IMG/VR virus record: IMGVR_UViG_3300027779_000161
Span: 1 to 23,755 of that record
Strand: one strand, 5' to 3'
DNA: 23,755 nucleotides
Source: a virus
Below the pieces are notes generated by a model, which was given only the letters and a program-made list of their open reading frames with translations, did not search any database and was not told the origin of the DNA. Within the stretch, counting starts at the first letter, position 1. Every line of letters begins with the position of its first letter. Positions 1 through 7,228 of the stretch are shown here, in pieces. The position numbers and the translations under genes are program-made.

Positions 1-175
1 CACCAGTTGCTGTAACAGCAGTGACGTCCAAGGTAAGCGAATCGATATTTGCGCGACCATCAATCCACAAGTCCTTCCATTGGTTATCAGAGATACCCAA
101 GTCGTAGACATTGTCGGCTGACGGTGCGAGGGCGCCGCTTAATTGAGCGGTCCCCATTTGAAATTTATAAGCCAT
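1..175 (-). CDS. Tail-fibre-like protein, N-terminal part (runs off left edge)
   Basis: Translating the minus strand from the ATG at 175-173 gives an open frame to the window edge, starting MAYKFQMGTAQLSGALAPSA. About 58 residues are visible. A GGAGG Shine-Dalgarno lies about nine bases upstream, which supports this start. The segment reading D-L-G-I-S-D-N-Q-W-K-D-L-W-I-D-G-R-A is a D-L-G-x-x-x-x-x-W-K-D-L-Y/W pattern that I associate with phage tail fibres and other virion surface proteins, where it precedes beta-structured repeats. It follows three other fibre or surface genes in the same direction, so a host-contact structural role is likely. The C-terminus and total length cannot be seen. 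Confidence 0.6.
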   Translation of the reverse strand, partial: MAYKFQMGTAQLSGALAPSADNVYDLGISDNQWKDLWIDGRANIDSLTLDVTAVTATG

Positions 176-297
176 TTATAAAACCCTCCATATAATTTAG
201 TTTTTAAATGTTAATGATATAAAAAAAGAATAGACACATCGCATAAGCAACATATCTAAATATTGTTCTACATCACTCTTAAATAGGTCGCCAAAGA
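176..297. other. Intergenic gap between two fibre-like genes
   Basis: This 122-base AT-rich gap separates the stop of the 298-1047 gene from the start of the next fibre-like gene. It contains the GGAGG ribosome-binding site of the left-hand gene at about 184-189. I see no clear hairpin terminator and no sigma70 promoter with acceptable spacing. It may hold a phage late promoter of unknown sequence, but nothing supports one directly. Confidence 0.5.
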
Positions 298-1047
298 CTA
301 GTATACGAAGTATTTATTTGAGCCGTTACAATAAAGCGAGATTGATGCATATGGAGACTCCAAAAATACTATATTTTGTCCATCAATAGTATCCGAACCA
401 GAGCCCGATATCGTTATTTTTCTTGTTTGTGCGTTGCCGCCTTCATCTTTTACAACAAACGTTTGGCCGGATCTAGTTGTGCCGGCAGAGGGCAGTATAA
501 GATGTACCACATTAGAGGTAGTATTTACTCCAACATAGTAATCGCTGACTGCTACTGAATAGTTATTAGAGACCAGCGATCTCTTATATATTACAGCGCC
601 ATTAAAGCGCGAACTGCCTGAAACTGACAAGGTGTGAGTGGGAGTGCCAGAGGCGCCCACTTGAATACTACTCGTGGTATAAGCTTTGGATCCGTTTACT
701 GTGGTGAAGATACCGCCGATGCCTGTGGCAATACCTGTTAACTTGCTGCCATCCCCTACAAAGTACGAAGCTGTTATCGCGATGCTGGCGGTGATCGTTC
801 CCAGCACAGTTAGCTTGTTGTTTAGAGGATCGAATTTTAAATTTGATTTGCACTCAAACCTATTGGCATCTCCGTCGATATTCAGTACAAGCGCATTGTC
901 AGTTGGCGTTATAACGCGCGGCACGTTGATTAGTTGGGCGCCATTAGACTTTAATAGATTTCCAGAAACAACATTTCCAACAATCAAATTGCCGGGAATA
1001 TAGCTCTTGGCGGCAATTAAAGTGCCTGATATCGCGTTGTATGCCAT
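298..1047 (-). CDS. Tail-fibre-like structural protein with shared C-terminal domain
   Basis: This 249-residue protein starts at ATG 1047 behind a purine-rich GGGAGGGCT site and ends in TAG. It is rich in Ser, Thr, Gly, Val and Asn with few charges, typical of beta-structured fibre proteins. Around residues 94-106 it has Y-F-V-G-D-G-S-K-L-T-G-I, a motif common in fibre and spike subunits next to trimerising stalks. Residues 169-249 form a C-terminal domain shared with the neighbouring 218-residue protein: Y-Y-V-G-V, LILPSA, VKDE, TIDG, ISLYCNGSN, and a final aromatic F-V-Y. The shared domain could be a receptor-binding or trimerisation head. The exact virion location is not determinable from sequence. 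Confidence 0.65.
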   Translation of the reverse strand: MAYNAISGTLIAAKSYIPGNLIVGNVVSGNLLKSNGAQLINVPRVITPTDNALVLNIDGDANRFECKSNLKFDPLNNKLTVLGTITASIAITASYFVGDGSKLTGIATGIGGIFTTVNGSKAYTTSSIQVGASGTPTHTLSVSGSSRFNGAVIYKRSLVSNNYSVAVSDYYVGVNTTSNVVHLILPSAGTTRSGQTFVVKDEGGNAQTRKITISGSGSDTIDGQNIVFLESPYASISLYCNGSNKYFVY

Positions 1048-1067
1048 TCACAGAGCCCTCCCAATAA

Positions 1068-1724
1068 CTAGAAGACAAACCAATTGGTGCCATTAGAATA
1101 TAAACTAATTGCCGGCATCGATCCTGTTAAGACATAAGTAAGGGAGTTATCTATTGTATAACCGGAGCGAGAATGAAGTGTGATATTCTTTCCACCTCGT
1201 GCCGCTACTTCATCTTTTACCATTAGAATCGCGCCGGCGCCATAAAGAGATGCACTGGGGATAAGTATGTTGACATTGTTGGTCTGGGTGACGCCCAGAA
1301 TATAAGATGGTACGCTAGCTGTGGCGGCTCGGGTGGCGACGCCGGAATACATTCCTTTGAAGGCGCGGACAGTAACTGTCTGAGTGCTGTTTGCTACATC
1401 AAGAATACGGACGTTTGAAACATTGGATACACTCAGGCTTCCCGTTCTAACGTGAACATCGGTGTTGTCATCACCAAAGAACGTACTACCAGTGACGTTA
1501 AGCTCCATGCGGTTCTTGATGTAGTAGTTGTCGGCGTGAATAGCTCCGGAGACCCACATGGCGCCAGTCAGCATTAACCGAGAGGCATTCTTTCTATATA
1601 GAAGATTAGCTGAGCCAGATGAGTTTCCACCTGCAATCTTAAATTGTACAGAGTGCAACGGTCCCGTCGCGGAACCATCCGCGGAACCACTGCAGTCTAC
1701 ATATGCCCAGCCAAACTTCGCCAT
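1068..1724 (-). CDS. Tail-fibre-like protein, paralogous C-terminal domain
   Basis: This 218-residue protein starts at ATG 1724, three bases after the upstream stop, with AGGGG inside the upstream gene as a plausible ribosome-binding site. The N-terminal 135 residues are unlike the neighbour, and include a G-D-D-N-T-D-V-H-V-R-T-G-S-L stretch typical of beta-helical or fibre shafts. Residues 139-218 repeat the neighbour's C-terminal plan: Y-I-L-G-V, ILIPSA, VKDE, TIDN, AISLYSNGTN, then W-F-V-F at the extreme end. The pattern suggests domain duplication or exchange between two surface proteins. I infer a tail-fibre or spike role, but no enzymatic motif is visible. Confidence 0.6.
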   Translation of the reverse strand: MAKFGWAYVDCSGSADGSATGPLHSVQFKIAGGNSSGSANLLYRKNASRLMLTGAMWVSGAIHADNYYIKNRMELNVTGSTFFGDDNTDVHVRTGSLSVSNVSNVRILDVANSTQTVTVRAFKGMYSGVATRAATASVPSYILGVTQTNNVNILIPSASLYGAGAILMVKDEVAARGGKNITLHSRSGYTIDNSLTYVLTGSMPAISLYSNGTNWFVF

Positions 1725-1727
1725 GGA

Positions 1728-2162
1728 TTAACTTACCCCTAGCGAGCCTGACCAACTGGGTCCGATGGAGCCCGATACCTTATTGGGACGGATAGATGTC
1801 ATACCAGCAACCACCGACAAGGATGGGGTTCCTGCGGATCTCATCCACAATTGGGAAACTTTTAGTTCCAGTCTCACGGTCTGATGTTGTTGCACTCTAG
1901 AGGAACCGACCGTGTCCCCCGACAAGACAATGTAGTTGTTTGCCGGTGAGTTTAGTCCGTTCGCAGAAAAGGCGATCTTAACGTCATTAGAGCCGTGATT
2001 TGTAATCTGCACCCATCGAGTTACGTAAGGAAACGATACCTCTGTTTTCGTGGCAGCAGACAAAGTTAGATGTGTAGCAAAAGGTCGCCCACTAACCTGA
2101 TATGACGCAACGTTGTTGACGCCGACGTCGGATGCCCATGAGGGATTCCAGTTTTTAGCCAT
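1728..2162 (-). CDS. Putative virion surface protein, beta-rich
   Basis: This 144-residue product starts MAKNWNPSWASDVGVNNVAS and is dominated by short beta-prone segments rich in Ser, Val and Thr, such as W-V-Q-I-T-N-H-G-S-N-D-V-K-I-A-F. No signal peptide, transmembrane segment, coiled coil or catalytic motif is apparent. GGAG lies about ten bases before the ATG. Its place between the bS21 gene and two fibre genes, and its compact beta composition, point to a small virion structural or decoration protein. I do not recognise a named family. Confidence 0.5.
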   Translation of the reverse strand: MAKNWNPSWASDVGVNNVASYQVSGRPFATHLTLSAATKTEVSFPYVTRWVQITNHGSNDVKIAFSANGLNSPANNYIVLSGDTVGSSRVQQHQTVRLELKVSQLWMRSAGTPSLSVVAGMTSIRPNKVSGSIGPSWSGSLGVS

Positions 2163-2204
2163 GTTTAAAAATCTCCATATTTGTTTATTTAATATAAATA
2201 GTGC

Positions 2205-2453
2205 TTACTTTTTTCTATTGCGTCTTTCTTGTGCTTTCAGACGTTTTAGTTCTTCTCTTTTTCTCAATCTCGCAGTTCTTTCTCTCTTCTCTCTTTTTTC
2301 TACAGAAGGCTTCTTATAATAGCGCCGGTCTTTTGCTTGCTCTATAATTTTCTCTTTCTTGCATTTTTTAATAAATCTGCGAATCATTTTTTCATGATTG
2401 CCTCTGCATTCTTTTGCATCGACTTTTACGTTTGTACTGCTTTTTCTTGACAT
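2205..2453 (-). CDS. rpsU: Ribosomal protein bS21 homologue
   Basis: This 82-residue, extremely basic protein aligns well by eye with bacterial small-subunit protein bS21 (71 residues in E. coli). The core R-R-F-I-K-K-C-K-K-E-K-I-I-E-Q-A-K matches the bS21 helix that includes A-L-R-R-F-K-R-S-C-E-K-A-G-V. R-R-Y-Y-K-K-P-S-V-E-K-R matches R-R-E-F-Y-E-K-P-T-T-E-R-K. The C-terminal 30 residues are Arg/Lys-rich, as in the family. bS21 sits at the mRNA exit side of the 30S subunit and assists initiation. Phage bS21 genes are known from aquatic phages and are thought to replace the host copy and favour phage mRNAs; that role here is inferred. Its placement among late structural genes is notable. Confidence 0.9.
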   Translation of the reverse strand: MSRKSSTNVKVDAKECRGNHEKMIRRFIKKCKKEKIIEQAKDRRYYKKPSVEKREKRERTARLRKREELKRLKAQERRNRKK

Positions 2454-2460
2454 TATATAC

Positions 2461-2871
2461 CTATTTTAAAGCCTTCCACATCTGAGATGCGCCAGTAACT
2501 AGAGAACTGATGTCTACTCCAGCATCGCGCGGGTCGCCTAAGTCGACGGATCCTGGGACTGCTTCTCTCGACTCGTAAGACGATGCGGGATCGGTGCCCT
2601 CAAACAGATTGACTCCATTATAAGAATCCTTCCCTATCGCGTCCATTAATTTTTTTCTTTGCTGTCGCCTCTGCTCCTGAAGTTTCTGAGAGTTATCTTC
2701 TGGAGGGGGTGCTGGCGTGTGCTTGACTTGGCTTTCCGTAATCACAGCAGACTGCATCCCTTTGGCAACTTCTGCCACAACGTTGGACAGCAGCCCTTCT
2801 TCTATCAATACTTCATTGATACATTCTTTTACTAATGGTTTGATTAGCATTTTCAATTCTTTCTTGTTCAT
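2461..2871 (-). CDS. Small protein with amphipathic, prohead-leader-like N-terminus
   Basis: This 136-residue protein starts with alternating charged and hydrophobic residues (M-N-K-K-E-L-K-M-L-I-K-P-L-V-K-E), resembling a divergent member of the leader family seen on other proteins in this window. At residues 23-26 it has I-E-E-G, a candidate site for the prohead protease, which in T4 cleaves after I/L-x-E. The middle is Gln/Arg-rich and likely disordered or coiled (residues 60-80), and the C-terminus is short and mixed. It follows the 693-residue scaffold-like gene with a ten-base gap, so a head-core or internal-protein role is a reasonable inference. No named family recognised. Confidence 0.55.
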   Translation of the reverse strand: MNKKELKMLIKPLVKECINEVLIEEGLLSNVVAEVAKGMQSAVITESQVKHTPAPPPEDNSQKLQEQRRQQRKKLMDAIGKDSYNGVNLFEGTDPASSYESREAVPGSVDLGDPRDAGVDISSLVTGASQMWKALK

Positions 2872-2881
2872 TAAATATCCA

Positions 2882-4963
2882 TTAAATGTTTGCTAGTTCT
2901 TTCCAGCGACCAAGGCGCTTATCGTCTTGTTCGGTCAATAGTGCTTGCCTCAAGAGGTGCTCCAGAAGAGCATCGATTTGATTGGGGGCATACTGCCTCT
3001 TCTGTAGCTGTATCTTTAGGGCTAAACCTATCTGGTCGAAGAGCGACTTAAGCTTTTCGGGATCGCTAAAGACTGCTACTGCTTCTGGAGTCTTGAGTGG
3101 ATCTCCTTCAGGTGCTTGTTCGAAGGCTCTTACTAAAATTTTACCAATTGCGCTGTCTCCGGCGTCCATCTTTGCGCGCGCAGTGTCAGCACTGCGATCC
3201 TTGAGGTTGCTAGCTTCGGGTTCTCCAGCGGCGGCAGCGCGTTGAGCCTGCTGTGCTTTTAGTTTGTCTTTAAGCGCTGCAATTTCTTCTGGGCTCTTCT
3301 GTTGAGCGCTAGCGGAAGGATCTGTCGGTGCCGGCGCAGCTTGACCTTGTGCACGTTGTGCCATGGCTTGTTGGGCGACTTGATTTGGGTCGGAAGAATC
3401 TCCGCCAGGGGGTACTGCTGCTGGCGGTGCGACTGGGTCTTCTTCATCTGGAACCGGCGGCCGTTTCATCCGCGTGGAAGTTCGGGTATCTGTGACCTTC
3501 ATCTGCTCCTTCAAGCTAACCGCAATTTTAGAAGCTAGCCTCTTTAAGTTGCCCTCTGAAACTGGGATTTCGCGGCTGTTCAAATAGTCCACCATCTTGG
3601 TGGCAATCAAGGCTGCTGCGTCCTGCGGGAGCCCAAGGTCTTGGATAACGGCTACGAGCGGCTCTTCTTGCTCTGCGTTGGAGTTTGTAATTGATAGTGG
3701 GGTTTCTTGGGGGAGAGCTTCTCCGCCGCCAGTGGCATCGGGCTCCGCCTCAGTCTCGTCTCCCAGCTTCTCTTTTTCCTGTTCAAGCTCAGCTTCATTT
3801 TCAGCAACTTCAATGGCGCTCTCAATATTCTCTTCCGGATCTCCAGTTTGGAACTGACCCAATACAGCGCGGACGATATCCTGCTGTAACTCTGGTAGAT
3901 CTTCCAGCTTCTGTTTGCCGGCAGCAACAGCAACAAAGGCGGCTGCATTTTCGGCGCCGATAGCATCCTCGAGGGCTCCTCCAAGCTGTTGAACAACTTG
4001 CGGTTGCTGTTGTAACTGCTGTACTCCAGCTTGGGCGTAGGTATTCTGCATGCCTGTATACCCTTGGGTCGCAGCTTTAAAGTCGCCCTGCCCAACAGAT
4101 TGAGCAACCGATGAGGCTTGGCTAGCGCGCTCTCCCGAATAAGGGGCAGCCTGTGCGGGATCCACGGGATCCAACATCTTAACTAGCTTCTTTAGCATTC
4201 CTTGCCGTGATGAACCAAACAATCTCTTTCCAATCATTAAGGCGCCGGCGCCGATAACAAGCGGCGCGCCGACCATAGCCAGAGTTGCAAGGAGACCACC
4301 GGCTGTCATAGCGGTACCGCCGGCGACCCAAGTGGCTAAACCACCGACACCTTGAGCGGCGCCGGCTAACAAGCCACCATACCCGGCTGCTGCGCTAGTT
4401 GCAGCGCCGCCTACGGCGCTAGCTACACCTGGCACCATCGCTGCAGCGCCGGCTGCGGCGCCGCCTAGGGCAGCTTTGCCGGCGGAGACCTCTTCTAACT
4501 CTTCTAACTCTTCTTCTTCTTTCATGAACTTGTAGGTTCTAGAGAGATCTTGAAGTAGCGCCTCTGTATATTGTTTGAGTGTGACGACAATAGAGTTGGC
4601 AACTTCAACGGGCATCTGACCGTTTAATGCTGATTCTTTAACTGACTGGTACATAAGTCCGAGAGATGTGACTCCCTTCTCAAATTTATCAGAGTCTTTG
4701 ATATTTGGAAACCCTGGATAATCTTTTTCGAACTGATCGAACATGTTCTTGACTGTCTTGTTTGCGGCTTGATCCATTGATCGCTTAAGAGTGCCACTAA
4801 CTTTTGTACTATGCTCTGGGTCTTTTCCTCCGATCATGTTTTTAAGAGAGTCCCAGACTCCCTCGTTGATCAGTCCTGATTCGATCGATTCGTATAATGC
4901 TTTTTCGCGGCGAGCGCGCTCTATCTTTTCTTTGAGAGCGGTCTTTAATTCTTCATTAATCAT
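2882..4963 (-). CDS. Large scaffold-like or internal head protein with Gly/Ala hydrophobic block
   Basis: This 693-residue protein lies directly after the prohead protease, overlapping it by eight bases, where T4 encodes its scaffold gp22. Residues 1-40 form a charged helix ending in L-I-N-E-G-V-W-D, a candidate I-x-E cleavage site. Residues 50-150 are helical, followed by an acidic E-E-E-L-E-E-L-E-E run. Residues 162-249 are an unusual Gly/Ala-rich hydrophobic block, long enough for two or three membrane passes. Residues 255-650 are Gln, Ala, Pro and Glu-rich, largely low complexity. The C-terminus is helical, ending K-E-L-A-N-I. The layout fits a head-core or ejected protein, and the hydrophobic block could insert into a membrane during DNA delivery. 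Family not recognised. Confidence 0.55.
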   Translation of the reverse strand: MINEELKTALKEKIERARREKALYESIESGLINEGVWDSLKNMIGGKDPEHSTKVSGTLKRSMDQAANKTVKNMFDQFEKDYPGFPNIKDSDKFEKGVTSLGLMYQSVKESALNGQMPVEVANSIVVTLKQYTEALLQDLSRTYKFMKEEEELEELEEVSAGKAALGGAAAGAAAMVPGVASAVGGAATSAAAGYGGLLAGAAQGVGGLATWVAGGTAMTAGGLLATLAMVGAPLVIGAGALMIGKRLFGSSRQGMLKKLVKMLDPVDPAQAAPYSGERASQASSVAQSVGQGDFKAATQGYTGMQNTYAQAGVQQLQQQPQVVQQLGGALEDAIGAENAAAFVAVAAGKQKLEDLPELQQDIVRAVLGQFQTGDPEENIESAIEVAENEAELEQEKEKLGDETEAEPDATGGGEALPQETPLSITNSNAEQEEPLVAVIQDLGLPQDAAALIATKMVDYLNSREIPVSEGNLKRLASKIAVSLKEQMKVTDTRTSTRMKRPPVPDEEDPVAPPAAVPPGGDSSDPNQVAQQAMAQRAQGQAAPAPTDPSASAQQKSPEEIAALKDKLKAQQAQRAAAAGEPEASNLKDRSADTARAKMDAGDSAIGKILVRAFEQAPEGDPLKTPEAVAVFSDPEKLKSLFDQIGLALKIQLQKRQYAPNQIDALLEHLLRQALLTEQDDKRLGRWKELANI

Positions 4964-5573
4964 TTTTTATCTCCAAAATAATATCATTTAATAGGCGATT
5001 AACCTTATCTGACTTGTTAAAAATGTTTGAGGATCCCATGTCTTTGGCTTCTTTCATCATAAAAGCGCCGGGGGTTGACGGCTCAGAAACAAAATCAAAA
5101 CATATAAGCTGGAAGTCATCCTCGACCATGGTTTGTCCGTTGCTTTCTGTGACTGATCCCATCCCGCGTGAGGATATCCCCAACTTTACTCCAGACTCGA
5201 CCAAAGAGCGAAGTATCTTTCCAGAAGGTGTTTCTAAAAGTTGGACTTTACCCATCACATTTTTACCCTCAAACCACACTTCTGTTACCATATGAGAGGC
5301 ATTCTTAAGATTAATGACCGAGTCATCCGGGTGATCTAACTCGCCTAGGGCTCTTCGCTCTTTGACAAGTTTCTTATAATTCTCGACTTCGCGCATCAAA
5401 ATGCGACTTGGATACACTCTTCCATTGCCGTTCTGTGTGTCAGCTTTTTGCATAACTCCAGACAGTATCATACCGCCATCGGTTATGAATTTCTTTTCTG
5501 CTTCGGTGAGGAGGTCTTGGCAGACACCGCCTTCGCATAGTTCGTAATATTCTCTTAAAAGTACTTTAGCCAT
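4956..5573 (-). CDS. Prohead core protease, T4 gp21-like
   Basis: The product from ATG 5573 is 205 residues, close to the 212 of T4 gp21, a serine protease that matures the prohead by cutting core and capsid proteins. An N-terminal extension to 5732 in the same frame overlaps the upstream gene and lacks leader character, so I reject it. Visible family features are G-R-V-Y-P near residue 51, G-E-L-D-H-P with the likely catalytic His at 81, and G-I-S-S-R-G with the likely catalytic Ser at 134 or 135. F-D-F-V-S-E-P-S follows, with a probable acidic residue near 160. The start is one base after the upstream stop, implying coupled translation. Several neighbours carry candidate I/L-x-E cleavage sites near their N-termini and are its probable substrates. 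Confidence 0.85.
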   Translation of the reverse strand: MAKVLLREYYELCEGGVCQDLLTEAEKKFITDGGMILSGVMQKADTQNGNGRVYPSRILMREVENYKKLVKERRALGELDHPDDSVINLKNASHMVTEVWFEGKNVMGKVQLLETPSGKILRSLVESGVKLGISSRGMGSVTESNGQTMVEDDFQLICFDFVSEPSTPGAFMMKEAKDMGSSNIFNKSDKVNRLLNDIILEIKND

Positions 5574-5574
5574 T

Positions 5575-6327
5575 TTATTGTGCTGCCCCTTTGAGGTCTT
5601 TTGGCAGGCGATACTGTGGAACTCCTGCCTGCATGGGTTTTCCTCTCTTAATCCAATCTTCTTCTTGGGCTTTTCGCTGCGCCACTTTCTGTTGTGCTCC
5701 CTTGTCGCCGCGCTGTGCGGCAAGGTTATCATGGTGCTGCTGTTGTTTGAGAAGGGCTGCGGTGGTGGATCCTGGCGCGCCTGGTTGAATGCGCTCCTGG
5801 GGGGGTGCAGTGCCGTCTTCGGGGGGTGCGCCGGCGGCTTGCGGGGTCGTCATTTTTGTAATAGTTTGTGACACATTTCCAATCGCTGTTTGCAATTGGG
5901 CGAGTGACGTTTTAACTTCCGGCGTGTCGAAAAGCCCCAGCGCCTGCGCATTCTTGGCAAGATCTTCGTAGGCGCCGCCGAGGGTCTGGTACGACTTTCC
6001 TAAGACTGCCTTGGCTTTCGCCATTTGGGCTTTTTGGGCGCCTTGTGCTGCCGTGTCTTCTGCATCTGCTGCCATGGCTGCTGCTGCGTCCTTCTCTCCC
6101 ACAGCGCCCAGAGCCGCAGAGACTCCTCTCTTTTTAAGCGACGAAGCGGCGCTGCCCACTTGTGACAATCCGCCCTTTACGGCTCCCTTGACTTGTGTGA
6201 CGCCGCGGCCGACCTTTCGGATAGCGTCCATAACACCTTCATCGATCTCACCGTTTTCTATCATTGCATCAAGCTCCTCAAGAATGAGGTGCTGCAGCTC
6301 TGACTCTGTTATGGATATATTACCCAT
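5575..6327 (-). CDS. Leader-tagged putative internal head protein
   Basis: This 250-residue protein begins with the shared amphipathic leader (residues 4-19, I-S-I-T-E-S-E-L-Q-H-L-I-L-E-E-L). At residues 28-34 it has I-D-E-G-V-M-D, a candidate prohead-protease site close to the I-N-E-G-V-W-D of the 693-residue protein. After the leader, residues 35-75 are basic and Gly/Ala/Ser-rich, residues 80-170 are Ala/Gln-rich helix, and residues 175-235 are Gln, Pro and Gly-rich. No enzyme motif is visible. It sits just upstream of the protease gene, where T4 encodes the small core proteins gp67 and gp68, so a prohead core role is likely. A good Shine-Dalgarno (AAGGAAG) precedes the ATG. Confidence 0.6.
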   Translation of the reverse strand: MGNISITESELQHLILEELDAMIENGEIDEGVMDAIRKVGRGVTQVKGAVKGGLSQVGSAASSLKKRGVSAALGAVGEKDAAAAMAADAEDTAAQGAQKAQMAKAKAVLGKSYQTLGGAYEDLAKNAQALGLFDTPEVKTSLAQLQTAIGNVSQTITKMTTPQAAGAPPEDGTAPPQERIQPGAPGSTTAALLKQQQHHDNLAAQRGDKGAQQKVAQRKAQEEDWIKRGKPMQAGVPQYRLPKDLKGAAQ

Positions 6328-6372
6328 AGCTAACTTCCTTTACAACAATGTCTAACTGGTTGCAACATCCAC

Positions 6373-6681
6373 TTATTTGTCCAGATATTTATGTTCATGT
6401 TTAACTCCGTGATCTCCAAAGATCATATTTAAAATATAAGAGGTGCCAGACGACAGCCACCCTAAAAGGAAGAAATTAGCCACTGTCACATCAAAACTAA
6501 ATAGTTCTGTAAACGGAGAAAGAAGCATTAAAAACCAGCCAACGTGAAATCCTATACACATTGGACACTTAAATAGGGCGCCAAGTTTTCCTTTTGTTGG
6601 TCGTATTCTGTCAAATATTGAGCCATAAACGATGCACTGGGTAAGCCCATATGCTGATAAAATAAAAAATAATAATTCCAC
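6373..6681 (-). CDS. Small membrane protein, DUF1360-like
   Basis: This 102-residue protein starts at GTG 6681; GGAG seven bases upstream, inside the end of the preceding gene, decides the start. It has a hydrophobic N-terminal segment (residues 2-20), a C-P-M-C-I-G-F-H-V-G motif leading into a second hydrophobic segment (about 39-62), and a third (about 66-90). The Cys-containing C-P-x-C-x-G-F/W motif after a short basic loop is reminiscent of small bacterial membrane proteins classified as DUF1360, whose function is unknown. Why a membrane protein lies in the head-assembly cluster is unclear. It could be made late and act at the host membrane, or be part of the virion. Confidence 0.55.
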   Translation of the reverse strand: MELLFFILSAYGLTQCIVYGSIFDRIRPTKGKLGALFKCPMCIGFHVGWFLMLLSPFTELFSFDVTVANFFLLGWLSSGTSYILNMIFGDHGVKHEHKYLDK

Positions 6682-6685
6682 TTCT

Positions 6686-7228
6686 CTACTCCATTGTATA
6701 CATATAGTTTAGTGCGTATGGATCTCTAACGAATCCCCTTCTTATCGAGCCCTGGTCGGTTGATTGGGGAACTTCTCCAAGCTCAGTGGAGTCTTCCTTA
6801 TCTGGATGGACTAGTTCATCATCGTTCATAGAAATAATTGCCTCTGTGTTTTCAAAATATGGTCTCTCTTCGTCGATAAACATGGATAAATTTATTAAAG
6901 CTAGTTTTGGGGCGCTGACATCTTCTTTTATTGGTTGGTGCAGGGTTCCCTCCAGGGCTCCGTAGAACGCGCCGGCTTGAACAGACTCTGGCACTACAAT
7001 TCCCTTCTTAACTAAATGAGTCATCAATCTATTTTGGGCTCCGTAAACCAAATCATTCATCGTATCTTTTGGAAATGTCGTAATTTTATTTCCAGAAGGG
7101 GATAATACTACATCGATGTCACCATGATCAAAAACCATTATGTCTCCGTTTAGTGCTTGGCGAGCGTTTAACTCAAGGCGTACTTTCTTTTGATTAGCCT
7201 TTGCTCCAATCTTAATTACTATCGCCAC
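6686..7228 (-). CDS. Conserved-looking head-cluster protein of unknown function
   Basis: This 180-residue protein starts at GTG 7228, supported by a perfect AGGAGG nine bases upstream. It overlaps the preceding gene by 17 bases. The N-terminal half is beta-prone (A-I-V-I-K-I-G-A and D-I-D-V-V-L-S-P-S-G), and the C-terminal 60 residues are acidic with likely flexible linkers. There is no signal peptide, transmembrane segment or catalytic motif. Its position between portal and protease genes suggests a head, neck or core role, but I do not recognise the family and assign no function. Confidence 0.5.
   Translation of the reverse strand: MAIVIKIGAKANQKKVRLELNARQALNGDIMVFDHGDIDVVLSPSGNKITTFPKDTMNDLVYGAQNRLMTHLVKKGIVVPESVQAGAFYGALEGTLHQPIKEDVSAPKLALINLSMFIDEERPYFENTEAIISMNDDELVHPDKEDSTELGEVPQSTDQGSIRRGFVRDPYALNYMYTME

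Noticed and set aside
2193-2200. TATAAATA, the T4 late promoter sequence, on the plus strand
   Set aside because: It points away from all genes in the window and lies in an AT-rich gap; chance occurrence is likely.
5574-5732. N-terminal extension of the prohead protease to an ATG at 5732
   Set aside because: It lies wholly within the 3' end of the upstream gene in another frame. The shorter start gives 205 residues, close to T4 gp21, and sits one base after the upstream stop.
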